Shown one piece after another: positions 26,997-36,214 of a DNA stretch of 64,000 nt (the stretch's first letter is position 1; each line of letters begins with the position of its first letter). The notes beneath the pieces are model-generated. The model was not told the DNA's origin. It saw only the letters and a program-made list of their open reading frames with translations, and ran no database searches. The position numbers and the translations under genes are program-made. Origin of the DNA: Chitinophagales bacterium (GTDB lineage: Bacteria > Bacteroidota > Bacteroidia > Chitinophagales > Chitinophagaceae); NCBI GenBank assembly GCA_021323755.1, contig JAJPKJ010000069.1, positions 22,064 through 86,063 of the forward strand, read 5' to 3'.

Positions 26997-29900
26997 TGTT
27001 CATGCTTAATCGTAATTTTTTTACTTCCTATAAAAACCCGGTAACCCTTGTTATTGTAATTATTATCCTCGGGGGAATGTTTGTATACAGCAAAATGCAG
27101 ACATCCCTTTTCCCCGAGATCACTTTTCCGAAAATCAAGATCATTGCGGACGCGGGTCAGCAGCCGGTAAAAAAGATGATGATCACGGTTACCCGTGAAT
27201 TGGAAAATGCGGTCAAGCAAGTCCCTGACCTGAAAATGATCCGCAGCACGACCAGCCGCGGCAGTTGCGAGATATCTGCGTTTATGGATTGGAAGGCCAA
27301 TGTTGACATCAGCCTTCAGCGTATCGAATCAAAGATCAATGAGGTAAGAAATGATCTTCCACCGGATATTCAGATCACGGTTGAACGAATGAATCCTTCA
27401 ATTCTTCCGATCATCGGATATTCATTGGAAAGCAAGACCCGGTCACCGATAGAAATGAAGCTGCTCGCACAATATACAATCAAACCATTTCTTTCACAGG
27501 TCGAAGGTGTTTCTGAGGTACGCGTGATCGGTGGCAAAACAAAAGAATACTGGCTTGTACTCGACACGCGAAAAATGAGCACGCTTGGCATTACGCCTGA
27601 CAATATCAATACTGCACTTAGCCAAACAAATTTTATAAAATCGAATGGCTATATCAGCGATTATAATTTATTATATCTCACCGTTACTGATGCATCCGTT
27701 TCATCAAAAGATCAATTGGAAAATATTGTGATCAACAATAACGGGAAAAGGATTGTGTTGCTAAAAGATATTGCCGATGTGCAAATTCAGGAAGCGAAAG
27801 AATATATCAGGATCAATGCAAACGGCCGTGAAGGGATTTTGCTTGCTGTGATCAAACAGCCCAACGCAAATCTGATTGATATTTCAGATAAGATGCAAGC
27901 AAAATTGCAGGACCTGAAAAGAATTCTTCCCAAAGACGTGACCATCGAGCCTTATTATGTGCAGGCAGATTTTGTAAAAGATTCCATTAAAAGTGTTACA
28001 GATAGCCTATGGATCGGGCTCGCACTGGCAATATTTGTTGCGATCATTTTTCTGCGTTCATTCAAAGCAAGCGCTGTGATCCTCATTACTATTCCCATAA
28101 CCTTATTGATGACGATCATCTGCATCTATGCATTCGGACAGACATTTAATATCATGACGCTTGGCGCAATGGCAGCGGCGATTGGATTGATCATTGACGA
28201 TGCCATTGTCGTGGTTGAACAGATCCATCGTACACATGAAGAAAACCCGAATGAATCATCAAGGTCCTTGGTTCAGCAAGCTATTCATTATTTATTACCA
28301 GCGATGATCGGGTCATCGTTAAGTACAATTGTGATCTTTATTCCTTTTGCCTTAATGAGTGGCGTAGCGGGCGCTTATTTTAATGTGATGACCAATACGA
28401 TGATCATTACCCTGGTTTGTTCGTTTCTGGTTACCTGGATATGTTTGCCCGTTATATATTTATTGTTCTCAAAACGGCCTAAGCCCGGCGATCCCGAGTC
28501 ATCCAAGAGAAGGCCACATGCGGTAAAAAATCAACGCTGGGTAAAATTCTTCATCACAAAACCGTATATCAGCATTATCATTCTTCTTGCATTCGGGTTC
28601 GCGATTTATTTCATTCTTCCAAAATTGGAAACGGGTTTTTTGCCTGAGATGGATGAAGGCAGTATCGTGCTTGATTACAATTCTTTACCTGGAACTTCTT
28701 TGGAAGAAACTGACAGGCAACTTCGCGAAGTGGAGAAGATATTAATGACCGTTCCGGAAGTAGAAGCATATTCTCGAAGGACAGGAACGGAAATGGGTTT
28801 TTTTATTACTGAACCAAACCGCGGGGATTATCTTATTCAATTAAGAAAATCACGGTCACGTACGACCGACGAGGTAAGTGATGACATACGGAAAAAAATA
28901 AACGCAACACAACCTTCACTGCGCATAGATTTCGGGCAAGTGATCACTGATATGCTTGGAGATTTGATGACCTCCGTTCAGCCGATAGAAGTAAAAATTT
29001 TTGGTAGTGACCAGCAGACCTTACAAAGATTATCCAGGCAGGCTGCAGATATTATTTCAAAAGTGGAGGGAACTGCGGATGTTTTTGACGGGATCGTGAT
29101 CGCCGGACCTTCTGTTGATATTGAACCCAATTACACAAAACTTGCACAATTCGGGGTGAGTCCGGCAAACCTTCAATTCCAGTTGCAGTGTGCACTGGAA
29201 GGAAATGTGGCCGGTGTTGTTTATGATAAACAACAACTTTCTAATGTTAGAATGGTCTATCCCGGCAATCGTGCCTTAAGTGTTGCAGATATCAATAAAG
29301 TCCCGGTTTTTCTTCCTGGTGGCAAACTGCAACCGATAAATGAATTGGTTGACATTCATGTAAACCCGGGAGACGCAGAAATTCAACGCGAAGACTTACA
29401 AACAATGGGCGTGATCACGGCAAGACTTGACAACCGGGATCTCGGAGGCGCTATAAAAGATATCCAAAAAGAAATTTCTGCCAAATTAATATTGCCGCAG
29501 GGATATGTTGTTGAGTATGGTGGCGCTTATGCAGAACAACAGCAATCTTTCAAAGAATTGTTGATGATATTAATCACTTCAAGTCTGTTGGTTTTTGGTG
29601 TGATATTATTTCTGTTTAGGGATTTTCGGATTGCATTTTTGATCTTGCTGATTGCGATGTTTGGCATTGGGGGAAGTTACCTGGCATTATATCTGACCAA
29701 AACGCCGCTAAATGTTGGTTCTTACACCGGGTTGATAATGATCGTGGGTATCATTGGAGAAAATTCCATTTTTACATTTCTGCAGTTCCGCGAATCTTTG
29801 AGAACCTCCAATAATATTGACAATGCCATCATCTATTCCATCTCAACACGCCTTCGCCCGAAACTAATGACAGCACTTGGGGCAATCATTGCCTTATTGC

Positions 29901-30073
29901 CCATTGCCCTGGGTATTGGGACCGGCGCTCAATTGCATCAGCCTTTAGCCATTGCGGTAATTGGCGGTTTTATTGGTGCCTTGCCATTATTATTGATCGT
30001 GTTACCAAGTATGATCAGGGTTTTGTTTCGCAATGAAAATAAAAAAACCGGGAACGATCTGATCCCGGTTTGA
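26996..30073 (+). CDS. RND efflux permease with atypical TM10
   Basis: 1025 aa inner-membrane RND pump; its ATG overlaps the adaptor stop (TAATG). TM1 is 'NPVTLVIVIIILGGMFVYS'. TM4 has the aspartate pair in 'IGLIIDDAIVVVEQIHR'. TM10 reads 'MIVGIIGENSIFTFLQF', where HAE1 pumps have a proton-relay lysine (GLSAKNA); the aligned residue here is glutamate, as in heavy-metal (HME) pumps, although TM4 is HAE-like. The substrate is therefore uncertain. It lies divergent from the TetR gene and is likely under its control. The last codons form half of a terminator for the convergent operon. Confidence 0.9.
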   Translation: MFMLNRNFFTSYKNPVTLVIVIIILGGMFVYSKMQTSLFPEITFPKIKIIADAGQQPVKKMMITVTRELENAVKQVPDLKMIRSTTSRGSCEISAFMDWKANVDISLQRIESKINEVRNDLPPDIQITVERMNPSILPIIGYSLESKTRSPIEMKLLAQYTIKPFLSQVEGVSEVRVIGGKTKEYWLVLDTRKMSTLGITPDNINTALSQTNFIKSNGYISDYNLLYLTVTDASVSSKDQLENIVINNNGKRIVLLKDIADVQIQEAKEYIRINANGREGILLAVIKQPNANLIDISDKMQAKLQDLKRILPKDVTIEPYYVQADFVKDSIKSVTDSLWIGLALAIFVAIIFLRSFKASAVILITIPITLLMTIICIYAFGQTFNIMTLGAMAAAIGLIIDDAIVVVEQIHRTHEENPNESSRSLVQQAIHYLLPAMIGSSLSTIVIFIPFALMSGVAGAYFNVMTNTMIITLVCSFLVTWICLPVIYLLFSKRPKPGDPESSKRRPHAVKNQRWVKFFITKPYISIIILLAFGFAIYFILPKLETGFLPEMDEGSIVLDYNSLPGTSLEETDRQLREVEKILMTVPEVEAYSRRTGTEMGFFITEPNRGDYLIQLRKSRSRTTDEVSDDIRKKINATQPSLRIDFGQVITDMLGDLMTSVQPIEVKIFGSDQQTLQRLSRQAADIISKVEGTADVFDGIVIAGPSVDIEPNYTKLAQFGVSPANLQFQLQCALEGNVAGVVYDKQQLSNVRMVYPGNRALSVADINKVPVFLPGGKLQPINELVDIHVNPGDAEIQREDLQTMGVITARLDNRDLGGAIKDIQKEISAKLILPQGYVVEYGGAYAEQQQSFKELLMILITSSLLVFGVILFLFRDFRIAFLILLIAMFGIGGSYLALYLTKTPLNVGSYTGLIMIVGIIGENSIFTFLQFRESLRTSNNIDNAIIYSISTRLRPKLMTALGAIIALLPIALGIGTGAQLHQPLAIAVIGGFIGALPLLLIVLPSMIRVLFRNENKKTGNDLIPV
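30041..30071 (-). terminator. Rho-independent terminator of the YncE/PepSY-like operon
   Basis: Hairpin AAACCGGGA / TCCCGGTTT with a 9-base loop. On the minus strand it is followed by a T-run, so it ends the convergent minus-strand transcript. It lies inside the final codons of the RND permease gene. Confidence 0.75.
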
Positions 30074-30091
30074 AGTAGTAGAACATAGAAT

Positions 30092-30508
30092 TCATTTCAC
30101 GGACCTGCCATCTGGAAAAAGTTCAATTTCTTTTTTCCTGCCCTTTAGTTTAATGTCTGCTTCAAAAATTATTTTTCCATTAGGTTGTTCAATTTTGTCG
30201 GCACCGGAAATAATTGAAGTTGGATATTTTGTTTGGATTGATCTTGTCACAGCTTCAGGCAAATCTTTAACGGCAATTGCTGTTTCTGTTTCTTTCCAGT
30301 GGCCATTCAGGTCATAATTGGCCGACATGGTCGTCCCATTTAATTTAAAATTTGCTTCGTATTCCTGCGAATTTTCTTTGCCCCATTTTATATGGGTAGC
30401 ATGTGGAAATTGCTTCGTAAACGCGGTGGTTACCGCGTTTGGTGTTTTTATTTGGGCTTGCATCGAAGCGCTCGCAAATAATAATTGAGCGAAGAATATT
30501 TTTTTCAC
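30092..30508 (-). CDS. PepSY-like domain secreted protein
   Basis: 138 aa with signal peptide 'MKKIFFAQLLFASASMQAQ'. The mature part fits the PepSY_like (PF11396-type) fold common in Bacteroidota: 'AVTTAFTKQFPHATHIKWGK', 'YEANFKLNGTTMSANYDLNG', 'LPEAVTRSIQTKYPTSIISG', and a final strand pair ending 'ELFPDGRSV'. The role is unknown; such proteins may be small periplasmic inhibitors or binders. It follows the YncE-type gene by 4 bp on the same strand and should be co-transcribed. Confidence 0.8.
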   Translation of the reverse strand: MKKIFFAQLLFASASMQAQIKTPNAVTTAFTKQFPHATHIKWGKENSQEYEANFKLNGTTMSANYDLNGHWKETETAIAVKDLPEAVTRSIQTKYPTSIISGADKIEQPNGKIIFEADIKLKGRKKEIELFPDGRSVK

Positions 30509-30512
30509 CGAC

Positions 30513-31523
30513 TTATTTTTTCTTTACAACCAACACCTGGAAAGTTCCCGGAATCATTTTTGGTCTTTCTCCCGCTGCGGCCGGTTGGGTATCTGCTGCA
30601 GGCAAATAAACCTCGTGTTTTGTATCATCAACTGCAATTGTTCTGGCGCTCCTTTTTGTTTCAACATTATCAATCACCTTGAATTTATCTGCGTTTAATT
30701 CTTCAATAATGCTGAGCTTTCCCTCACCGCAGGATGCAAAAACATATTTCAAACCTTTATCAAAACCAACACCATCGCAACCATCCGCAATGGGCAATTT
30801 GTCAACAATTTTTCCGTTAGTTGCGTCAATCACCATCAGCAATTTATCACAACCAGCAAATAATCTTTTTGTTTTTGTATCTATAGCCAATCCGGTCGGA
30901 CCTTCGCCCGGTGCAATGCTCCAGCTTGCTACAACTTTATTGTTGGTGATATCAACTACGTCAATTTGATTTTTATCTTCAATGTTCACAAATATCTTTC
31001 CCTCATTGTCGGAGACGGCGGTCTCCGGTTTGCCACCCACCACTATTGTTGCCACCACTTTATCCGTTGCCGGATCAATAACAGAAAGATCTTTACTTCT
31101 TCCATTGCAGGTGATGATTTTTTTCGAAAATCCATCATACATAATGGCATCCGGATTTTGCCCGGTGGAAATCTGAGTAATAATCTGATTTGTCTTTAGA
31201 TCAAAAACGGTAACGTTATTCAATCTTCCGTTGCTCGTATAGCCTTTATTCAGCGTCGCTGCAAAGGCAATTCCATGGACCCCTGTTGTACCGGGAATGA
31301 CGCCAACAGAATCTCCGGTTTCCTGGTTTAGAATATTCACCTGCGTGCCGTGGCTTACATAGATCATATTATTGCCCGGTCCGGCAGCAATATAGTCCCA
31401 GCCGCCGCTGCTCACAATATGAAAAGTTTTTGCGACAGCAAACCCGCTTGCACCCTGAGCCTGAATTGCTTCAATACTTATTAGTAGCAGACTGATGATC
31501 AAACTTGTCTTTAAAGATTTCAT
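30513..31523 (-). CDS. YncE family beta-propeller protein
   Basis: 336 aa with a signal peptide ('LLLISIEAIQAQG'). The mature protein is a seven-bladed propeller of about 40-residue YVTN-type repeats: 'NMIYVSHGTQVNILNQETGD', 'LNNVTVFDLKTNQIITQIST', 'SKDLSVIDPATDKVVATIVV' and others. These are extracytoplasmic binding scaffolds of unknown ligand. Located at the start of a two-gene operon with the PepSY-like gene, and divergent from a two-component system. Confidence 0.87.
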   Translation of the reverse strand: MKSLKTSLIISLLLISIEAIQAQGASGFAVAKTFHIVSSGGWDYIAAGPGNNMIYVSHGTQVNILNQETGDSVGVIPGTTGVHGIAFAATLNKGYTSNGRLNNVTVFDLKTNQIITQISTGQNPDAIMYDGFSKKIITCNGRSKDLSVIDPATDKVVATIVVGGKPETAVSDNEGKIFVNIEDKNQIDVVDITNNKVVASWSIAPGEGPTGLAIDTKTKRLFAGCDKLLMVIDATNGKIVDKLPIADGCDGVGFDKGLKYVFASCGEGKLSIIEELNADKFKVIDNVETKRSARTIAVDDTKHEVYLPAADTQPAAAGERPKMIPGTFQVLVVKKK

Positions 31524-31697
31524 TGTATTTTAATTTTGAAATGGTTAATACAGAACTTAACTCAAAGCTGAAAACCGATTCTGAAGAAATACTGAAGTTT
31601 GTATCAGAATTTAGCATTAATGCGCATTTAATGGTAACCCGGCTTAAATAAAACCAGTAAGCGCCCGATATATCGCAAACTTGTACAGCAAAATTTC

Positions 31698-31718
31698 TAT
31701 TCAACAATATGTTGAATA
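31698..31718. promoter_or_regulatory. 21-bp perfect inverted repeat (TATTCAACA / TGTTGAATA)
   Basis: Two 9-bp arms with a 3-bp centre (ATA), in the 250-bp gap between the divergent YncE and OmpR-type regulator genes. There is no T-run, so it is more likely an operator than a terminator. The binding protein is unknown. Confidence 0.5.
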
Positions 31719-31776
31719 AATTTTAAACTTGCATATTCTTACTATAACCATTAACCATGGACAATCAACTTGTATC

Positions 31777-32451
31777 GTGAAAGTATTAATCGTCGAAGAT
31801 GAAAAATTATTGAGCGAAAGCATTATCACTTGTCTCCGGCAAGAGGGTTTTGTATGTGAAGCAGCCGACCACTATAAACTAGCTATTCAAAAAATTGAAT
31901 CGTTCGATTATGATTGCATATTGCTTGACATCAATTTACCCGGTGGCAGCGGACTGGATATTTTGAATCAGCTCAAAAAGAATAAAAAACTTGATGGCGT
32001 GCTGATCATTTCAGCAAGAAATTCATTGGAAGATAAAATAACCGGCTTGCAACTTGGCGCCGATGATTATCTGCCCAAGCCATTCCATTTGTCAGAACTT
32101 GTTGCCCGTATAACGGCAATCATTAGACGAAGAAATTCCGGTGGGAATAACATGCTCCAGTTCAATGAGCTGCTTATTGACACATTGGCAAAGACTGTTT
32201 CTGTTAATAATAAATTGGTTGAGCTTACCAGGAAAGAATATCAACTCTTGTTATATTTTGCGTATAATAAGAATCGGGTGATCTCGAAAAATGCAATAGC
32301 AGAACATTTGTGGGGAGATGAAACAGAAAGCGCGGGCAACTTTGATTTTATTTACACACATGTAAAGAACCTGCGAAAAAAATTAATTATAGCTGGTTGC
32401 GGAGACTACATTCAATCCGTTTATGGAATGGGCTACAAATTCATTAGTTGA
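31777..32451 (+). CDS. OmpR/PhoB family response regulator
   Basis: I start at the GTG giving 'MKVLIVEDEKLLSESIITCL'; the ORF-track start is a TTG 48 bp upstream and adds a non-conserved leader. 224 aa. The receiver domain has acidic pocket ED, phospho-acceptor aspartate in 'YDCILLDINLPGGSGLD', and 'DDYLPKPFHLSEL' with the conserved lysine. The winged-helix output domain is 'LVELTRKEYQLLLYFAYNKNRVISKNAI...IYTHVKNLRKKL...IQSVYGMGYKF'. The partner kinase gene follows 29 bp downstream. Confidence 0.92.
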   Translation: MKVLIVEDEKLLSESIITCLRQEGFVCEAADHYKLAIQKIESFDYDCILLDINLPGGSGLDILNQLKKNKKLDGVLIISARNSLEDKITGLQLGADDYLPKPFHLSELVARITAIIRRRNSGGNNMLQFNELLIDTLAKTVSVNNKLVELTRKEYQLLLYFAYNKNRVISKNAIAEHLWGDETESAGNFDFIYTHVKNLRKKLIIAGCGDYIQSVYGMGYKFIS

Positions 32452-32480
32452 AAAGTTGATCAGCCGGAAATATTGCCATT

Positions 32481-33737
32481 ATGAAACTCATTACAAAATA
32501 CAATCGTATCAATATTGTCGCCACAATTGTGGTGATGCTGATCGCGAGCATCTGTTATTATTTCATTGTGCGTTACGTACTGATTCACCAGTTGGATAAT
32601 ACATTGAAAGTGGAAGAAGCGGAAATTTTGAATTATGTAAAGAATAATAATAAACTGCCTGACCCAACAAATTATCGCGATCAACATACCAGTTTTGAAG
32701 CCGTAAGAGAATTGTTTAAAAGAAACTTTACCAATGTCAGGTTATATGAAGACCGGCATCATGAAGATAATATTTACCGCGTCCTTTCTTTTCCGGTCAC
32801 TATTGATGATAAACTATACAAAGCATCCGTAACCAAGTCCGAAGATGAAGTGGAAGATCTCATTGAAAAGATCGTATTGGTGACAATTGGTATCGTCATT
32901 TTATTATTGCTGACCTTATTCATCGCAAATCGGTTCCTATTGCGACGATTGTGGGAACCGTTTTACAATACCTTACAATCGATCAAGCAATTTAATTTTT
33001 CAAACAAGCAGATTTCCCCCTCGCAGGAAACGGATATTGCAGAGTTTAAGGACCTGGACACTGCCGTCAACTCCATGCAGGCAAGGATCATAAAAGATTA
33101 TGAAACCCTGAAAAATTTTGCTGATAATGCTTCACATGAAATGCAGACTCCGCTTGCTATATTAAATTCCAAACTGGATCTGCTTATCCAGGAGCCAAAC
33201 CTGAATGAATTTCAAACAAAACAATTGCAGTCGATGTATGATGCGATGAACAGGTTGGCGAAATTGAATCAGTCATTATTATTACTTACCAAAATCGAGA
33301 ATAATCAATTTGCCAATGCTCGTGCGATTCAACTCAATATTTTAATAAAAGAAAAACTAAACCAACTTGAGGATCTGATAATCGCAAAGCGCATTCATCT
33401 GTCTACGGACCTGGGAGGGAAAATTGTATATATGAATGACTATCTCGCGGATATTTTGCTTAATAATTTATTGAGCAATTCCATTCGTCATAATGATGAT
33501 GATGGCGCCATGAATATCTTGCTAAACAACGAAGCACTCATAATAAGTAATACAGGAGCTGTTTTCAGCTTCGATACCAATAATATTTTTGAGCGTTTCA
33601 AAAAAGGCGAAACCTCAGAAGGAATTGGGCTTGGGCTTGCTATTGTCAAACAGATCTGTGATAATTACGGGTTTGAGATTTCTTATTTCTTTAGAGAGGA
33701 TTTGCATCACTTCAAAATTCAATGGGCTAAAGAATAA
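32481..33737 (+). CDS. Sensor histidine kinase (HisKA class)
   Basis: 418 aa inner-membrane kinase. TM1 is 'IVATIVVMLIASICYYFIV', a periplasmic sensor of about 100 aa follows, and TM2 is 'LVTIGIVILLLLTLFIA'. The phospho-acceptor is in 'FADNASHEMQTPLAILNSKLD'. The ATPase domain has N-box 'LLNNLLSNSIRHND' and G-box 'EGIGLGLAIVKQIC'; one G-box is degenerate ('ISNTGAVF' instead of DNG). It pairs with the OmpR-type regulator upstream. The signal is unknown. Confidence 0.92.
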   Translation: MKLITKYNRINIVATIVVMLIASICYYFIVRYVLIHQLDNTLKVEEAEILNYVKNNNKLPDPTNYRDQHTSFEAVRELFKRNFTNVRLYEDRHHEDNIYRVLSFPVTIDDKLYKASVTKSEDEVEDLIEKIVLVTIGIVILLLLTLFIANRFLLRRLWEPFYNTLQSIKQFNFSNKQISPSQETDIAEFKDLDTAVNSMQARIIKDYETLKNFADNASHEMQTPLAILNSKLDLLIQEPNLNEFQTKQLQSMYDAMNRLAKLNQSLLLLTKIENNQFANARAIQLNILIKEKLNQLEDLIIAKRIHLSTDLGGKIVYMNDYLADILLNNLLSNSIRHNDDDGAMNILLNNEALIISNTGAVFSFDTNNIFERFKKGETSEGIGLGLAIVKQICDNYGFEISYFFREDLHHFKIQWAKE

Positions 33738-33850
33738 GAAGGCTGTCTTTTTTTGACCATCCAAATCCGAAAGGTTATTTTAAAAAGATTTTCTTTTCGG
33801 GGGGAAATATTCTCGTTTAATGTATAAATTTAATCTACTAAAATTGCCAA

Positions 33851-35308
33851 ATGAGAAAATTAACACTTGCCGTTTTCTTTATAACAGCTTTCGCCTGCAA
33901 GCTCGCCGAGAGAAAAAATGAGGCATCGCCGGATTTTACCACGGAAGGGAAAAAAGTTACTGTTTATACAACTGCAGACAGCACCGATCTTCGGTTATCC
34001 ATTACCGATACACTCTCTTTTAAGGACCTTACGCAGCCAGTAGAAACGCAGGTTTGTGTTTTTGTTGATCCGACAAAATCGTTTCAGAAGGTATTGGGGA
34101 TCGGCGGTGCATTAACGGATGCATCCGCAGAGACTTTTGCAAAATTGCCAAAGGACAGGCAGCAGGAATTCTTAACCGCATATTATGATCCGGAAAAAGG
34201 TATCGGCTATAACTTGGGAAGAACCAATATTCACAGTTGTGATTTTTCCAGCGACACTTATACATATGTTAAAGATAATGACAGCACGCTGCAATCATTT
34301 TCAATTGAGCACGACAGAAAGTACCGTATTCCTTTTATTAAACAGGTTATTGCTGCTGCGGGCAACAAGCTCATTTTATATTGTAGTCCATGGAGCCCTC
34401 CTGCCTGGATGAAAACCAATAATGATATCCTTCATGGGGGAAAATTAAAACCTCAATATTATCAGGCTTGGGCAAATTATTATGTGAAATTCATTAATGC
34501 TTATAAAGATGAAGGCATACCTATTTGGGGTACTACTATTCAGAATGAGCCGATGGCAACGCAAAAATGGGAATCCTGTATTTTCAGTGCTGAAGAGGAG
34601 AGGGATTTCCTGAAAAATAATCTCGGGCCTACATTTGAAAAGGAAGGGCTGGGAGATAAAAAAATAATGGTCTGGGATCATAACCGCGATTTGATCTATC
34701 AGCGGGCAACAACGATCTTGAGCGACCCGGATGCGGCGAAATATGTGTGGGGCGTGGCTTTTCATTGGTATGAAGACTGGAGCGGCGGAACGCAGATGTT
34801 TGAAAATGTAAGACGCGTTAAGGAATCCTTTCCCCGAAAAAATCTGGTTTTTTCTGAAGGCTGTAATGGTCCGTTTAATATGGATAGTATTAAGAACTGG
34901 GATCTTGGCGAACGTTACGGGCGCAGTATGATCAACGATTTTAATAATGGTACCGTTGCCTGGACAGATTGGAATGTATTACTCGACCAGACCGGGGGAC
35001 CAAATCATGTGCAGAACTTTTGTTTTGCTCCGGTACATGCAGATTCGAGAACAGGGAAGCTGATTTATACCAATGCTTATTATTATATCGGGCATTTTTC
35101 AAAGTTTATAAAACCAGGCGCAAAAAGAGTCATTAGTGCATCGAGCAGAAGCCAATTATTGACAACCGCTTTTTTAAATGAAGATGGAAAATTGGTTGTA
35201 GTTGTCATGAATCAATCAAACAAAAAAATTGATTATAAACTTTGGATAGCAGGCAAAGCTGCAGATGTAAGTGCGTTGCCTCATTCCATTGCAACCCTTG
35301 TTTTATGA
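33851..35308 (+). CDS. Glycoside hydrolase family 30 (glucosylceramidase-like)
   Basis: 485 aa exported enzyme with a lipobox-like N-terminus ('FFITAFAC'). The (beta/alpha)8 barrel starts 'VLGIGGALTDASAETFAKLP', then 'IGYNLGRTNIHSCDFS' and 'LILYCSPWSPPAWMKTN'. The acid/base glutamate lies in 'WGTTIQNEPMATQKWESC', and the nucleophile glutamate in 'LVFSEGCNG'. The C-terminal beta-sandwich ends with 'LVVVVMNQSNKKIDYKLWI'. Members hydrolyse beta-1,6 or beta-1,4 glucans, xylans or glucosylceramide; the GH30_1/_3 type with beta-glucosidase or beta-1,6-glucanase activity is most likely. Confidence 0.93.
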   Translation: MRKLTLAVFFITAFACKLAERKNEASPDFTTEGKKVTVYTTADSTDLRLSITDTLSFKDLTQPVETQVCVFVDPTKSFQKVLGIGGALTDASAETFAKLPKDRQQEFLTAYYDPEKGIGYNLGRTNIHSCDFSSDTYTYVKDNDSTLQSFSIEHDRKYRIPFIKQVIAAAGNKLILYCSPWSPPAWMKTNNDILHGGKLKPQYYQAWANYYVKFINAYKDEGIPIWGTTIQNEPMATQKWESCIFSAEEERDFLKNNLGPTFEKEGLGDKKIMVWDHNRDLIYQRATTILSDPDAAKYVWGVAFHWYEDWSGGTQMFENVRRVKESFPRKNLVFSEGCNGPFNMDSIKNWDLGERYGRSMINDFNNGTVAWTDWNVLLDQTGGPNHVQNFCFAPVHADSRTGKLIYTNAYYYIGHFSKFIKPGAKRVISASSRSQLLTTAFLNEDGKLVVVVMNQSNKKIDYKLWIAGKAADVSALPHSIATLVL

Positions 35309-35339
35309 TTTTTTTGCTGATTCATTTTATTTAACCTGA

Positions 35340-36104
35340 ATGAAAAGAATTCTTTTTTATATTTTCTTTATATTCTTTACTGGTCAATTCCTGGGCTGTG
35401 TTTTTCTTGATAAGGATGTATTATGCAGGATATGGATGTATGGTGATGAGATGAAGGCGCCTGATTTCGATTCTTTGCAATTGAATCCGGTGAGTTTTAT
35501 ATCGTTTTACTCAAATGGAACTTATACAAGTGATTTTGGAACATTTGAATATGGAAGATGGAAAGCGAGCAATTCTAGGATTGAATTGACGAACTATAAG
35601 AATAAAACAAAAGCCTATGGAATAAAATTCATTTGGCCGAATTCATTAAAGATCATTGCGGAGGATGGTTTTATCGTAGGTTTTGAAGGTCAGCCTTCAA
35701 TGTTTTCTTCTCCGGGTAAAGACCCTTACTGTTTACAAAATAATCAATGGAGATTAGCAGCTACTCACAAAGAATCCGAAAAAGAAATAAAAAGCCGCCT
35801 GGTCAATCATTGTCATTTTTGGCAAATCTATTTTACCTGGGCACTGAAAAATAAAATTGACTATGTTGATGTAAGAAGTACACCTACCTTGCTAAAAATA
35901 TATGGGAACGGTTTTGTACTGAGAACATTTGAAAATTTACCGGATGAATGGAAGGCTTACTTTTTTGATGAAGCGGATTGTAAGAAAGCCAATGAAATGA
36001 TGGAAGATGTTTTGGTGATGCATAAAATAAAGATTGAAAAAACGGATGATAAATATAAAATGTTCATTTCTATGTTTAAGCAGGCCCAACAGGCCTTGCA
36101 ATGA
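35340..36104 (+). CDS. Hypothetical lipoprotein with lipocalin-like N-terminal domain
   Basis: 254 aa, not recognised as a named family. The signal peptide ends 'TGQFLGC', a plausible lipobox. Residues 20-115 are beta-rich with 'VSFISFYSNGTYTSDFGTFEYGRWK', reminiscent of small lipocalin-like domains in Bacteroidota. The second half is helical and charged ('FWQIYFTWALKNKIDYVD', 'FFDEADCKKANEMMEDVL'). It lies 31 bp after the GH30 gene on the same strand, so it may be co-transcribed with it, but a functional link is not evident. Confidence 0.6.
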   Translation: MKRILFYIFFIFFTGQFLGCVFLDKDVLCRIWMYGDEMKAPDFDSLQLNPVSFISFYSNGTYTSDFGTFEYGRWKASNSRIELTNYKNKTKAYGIKFIWPNSLKIIAEDGFIVGFEGQPSMFSSPGKDPYCLQNNQWRLAATHKESEKEIKSRLVNHCHFWQIYFTWALKNKIDYVDVRSTPTLLKIYGNGFVLRTFENLPDEWKAYFFDEADCKKANEMMEDVLVMHKIKIEKTDDKYKMFISMFKQAQQALQ

Positions 36105-36214
36105 TGATTTTAGTAAGGAATACACAGTCGGCTGGACGGAATGCGATTATACCTAACTGTTGGTTCCCCGGAAATCAAAAATGTTCATTAATTACTGAAT
36201 AATCATTTCACGTT

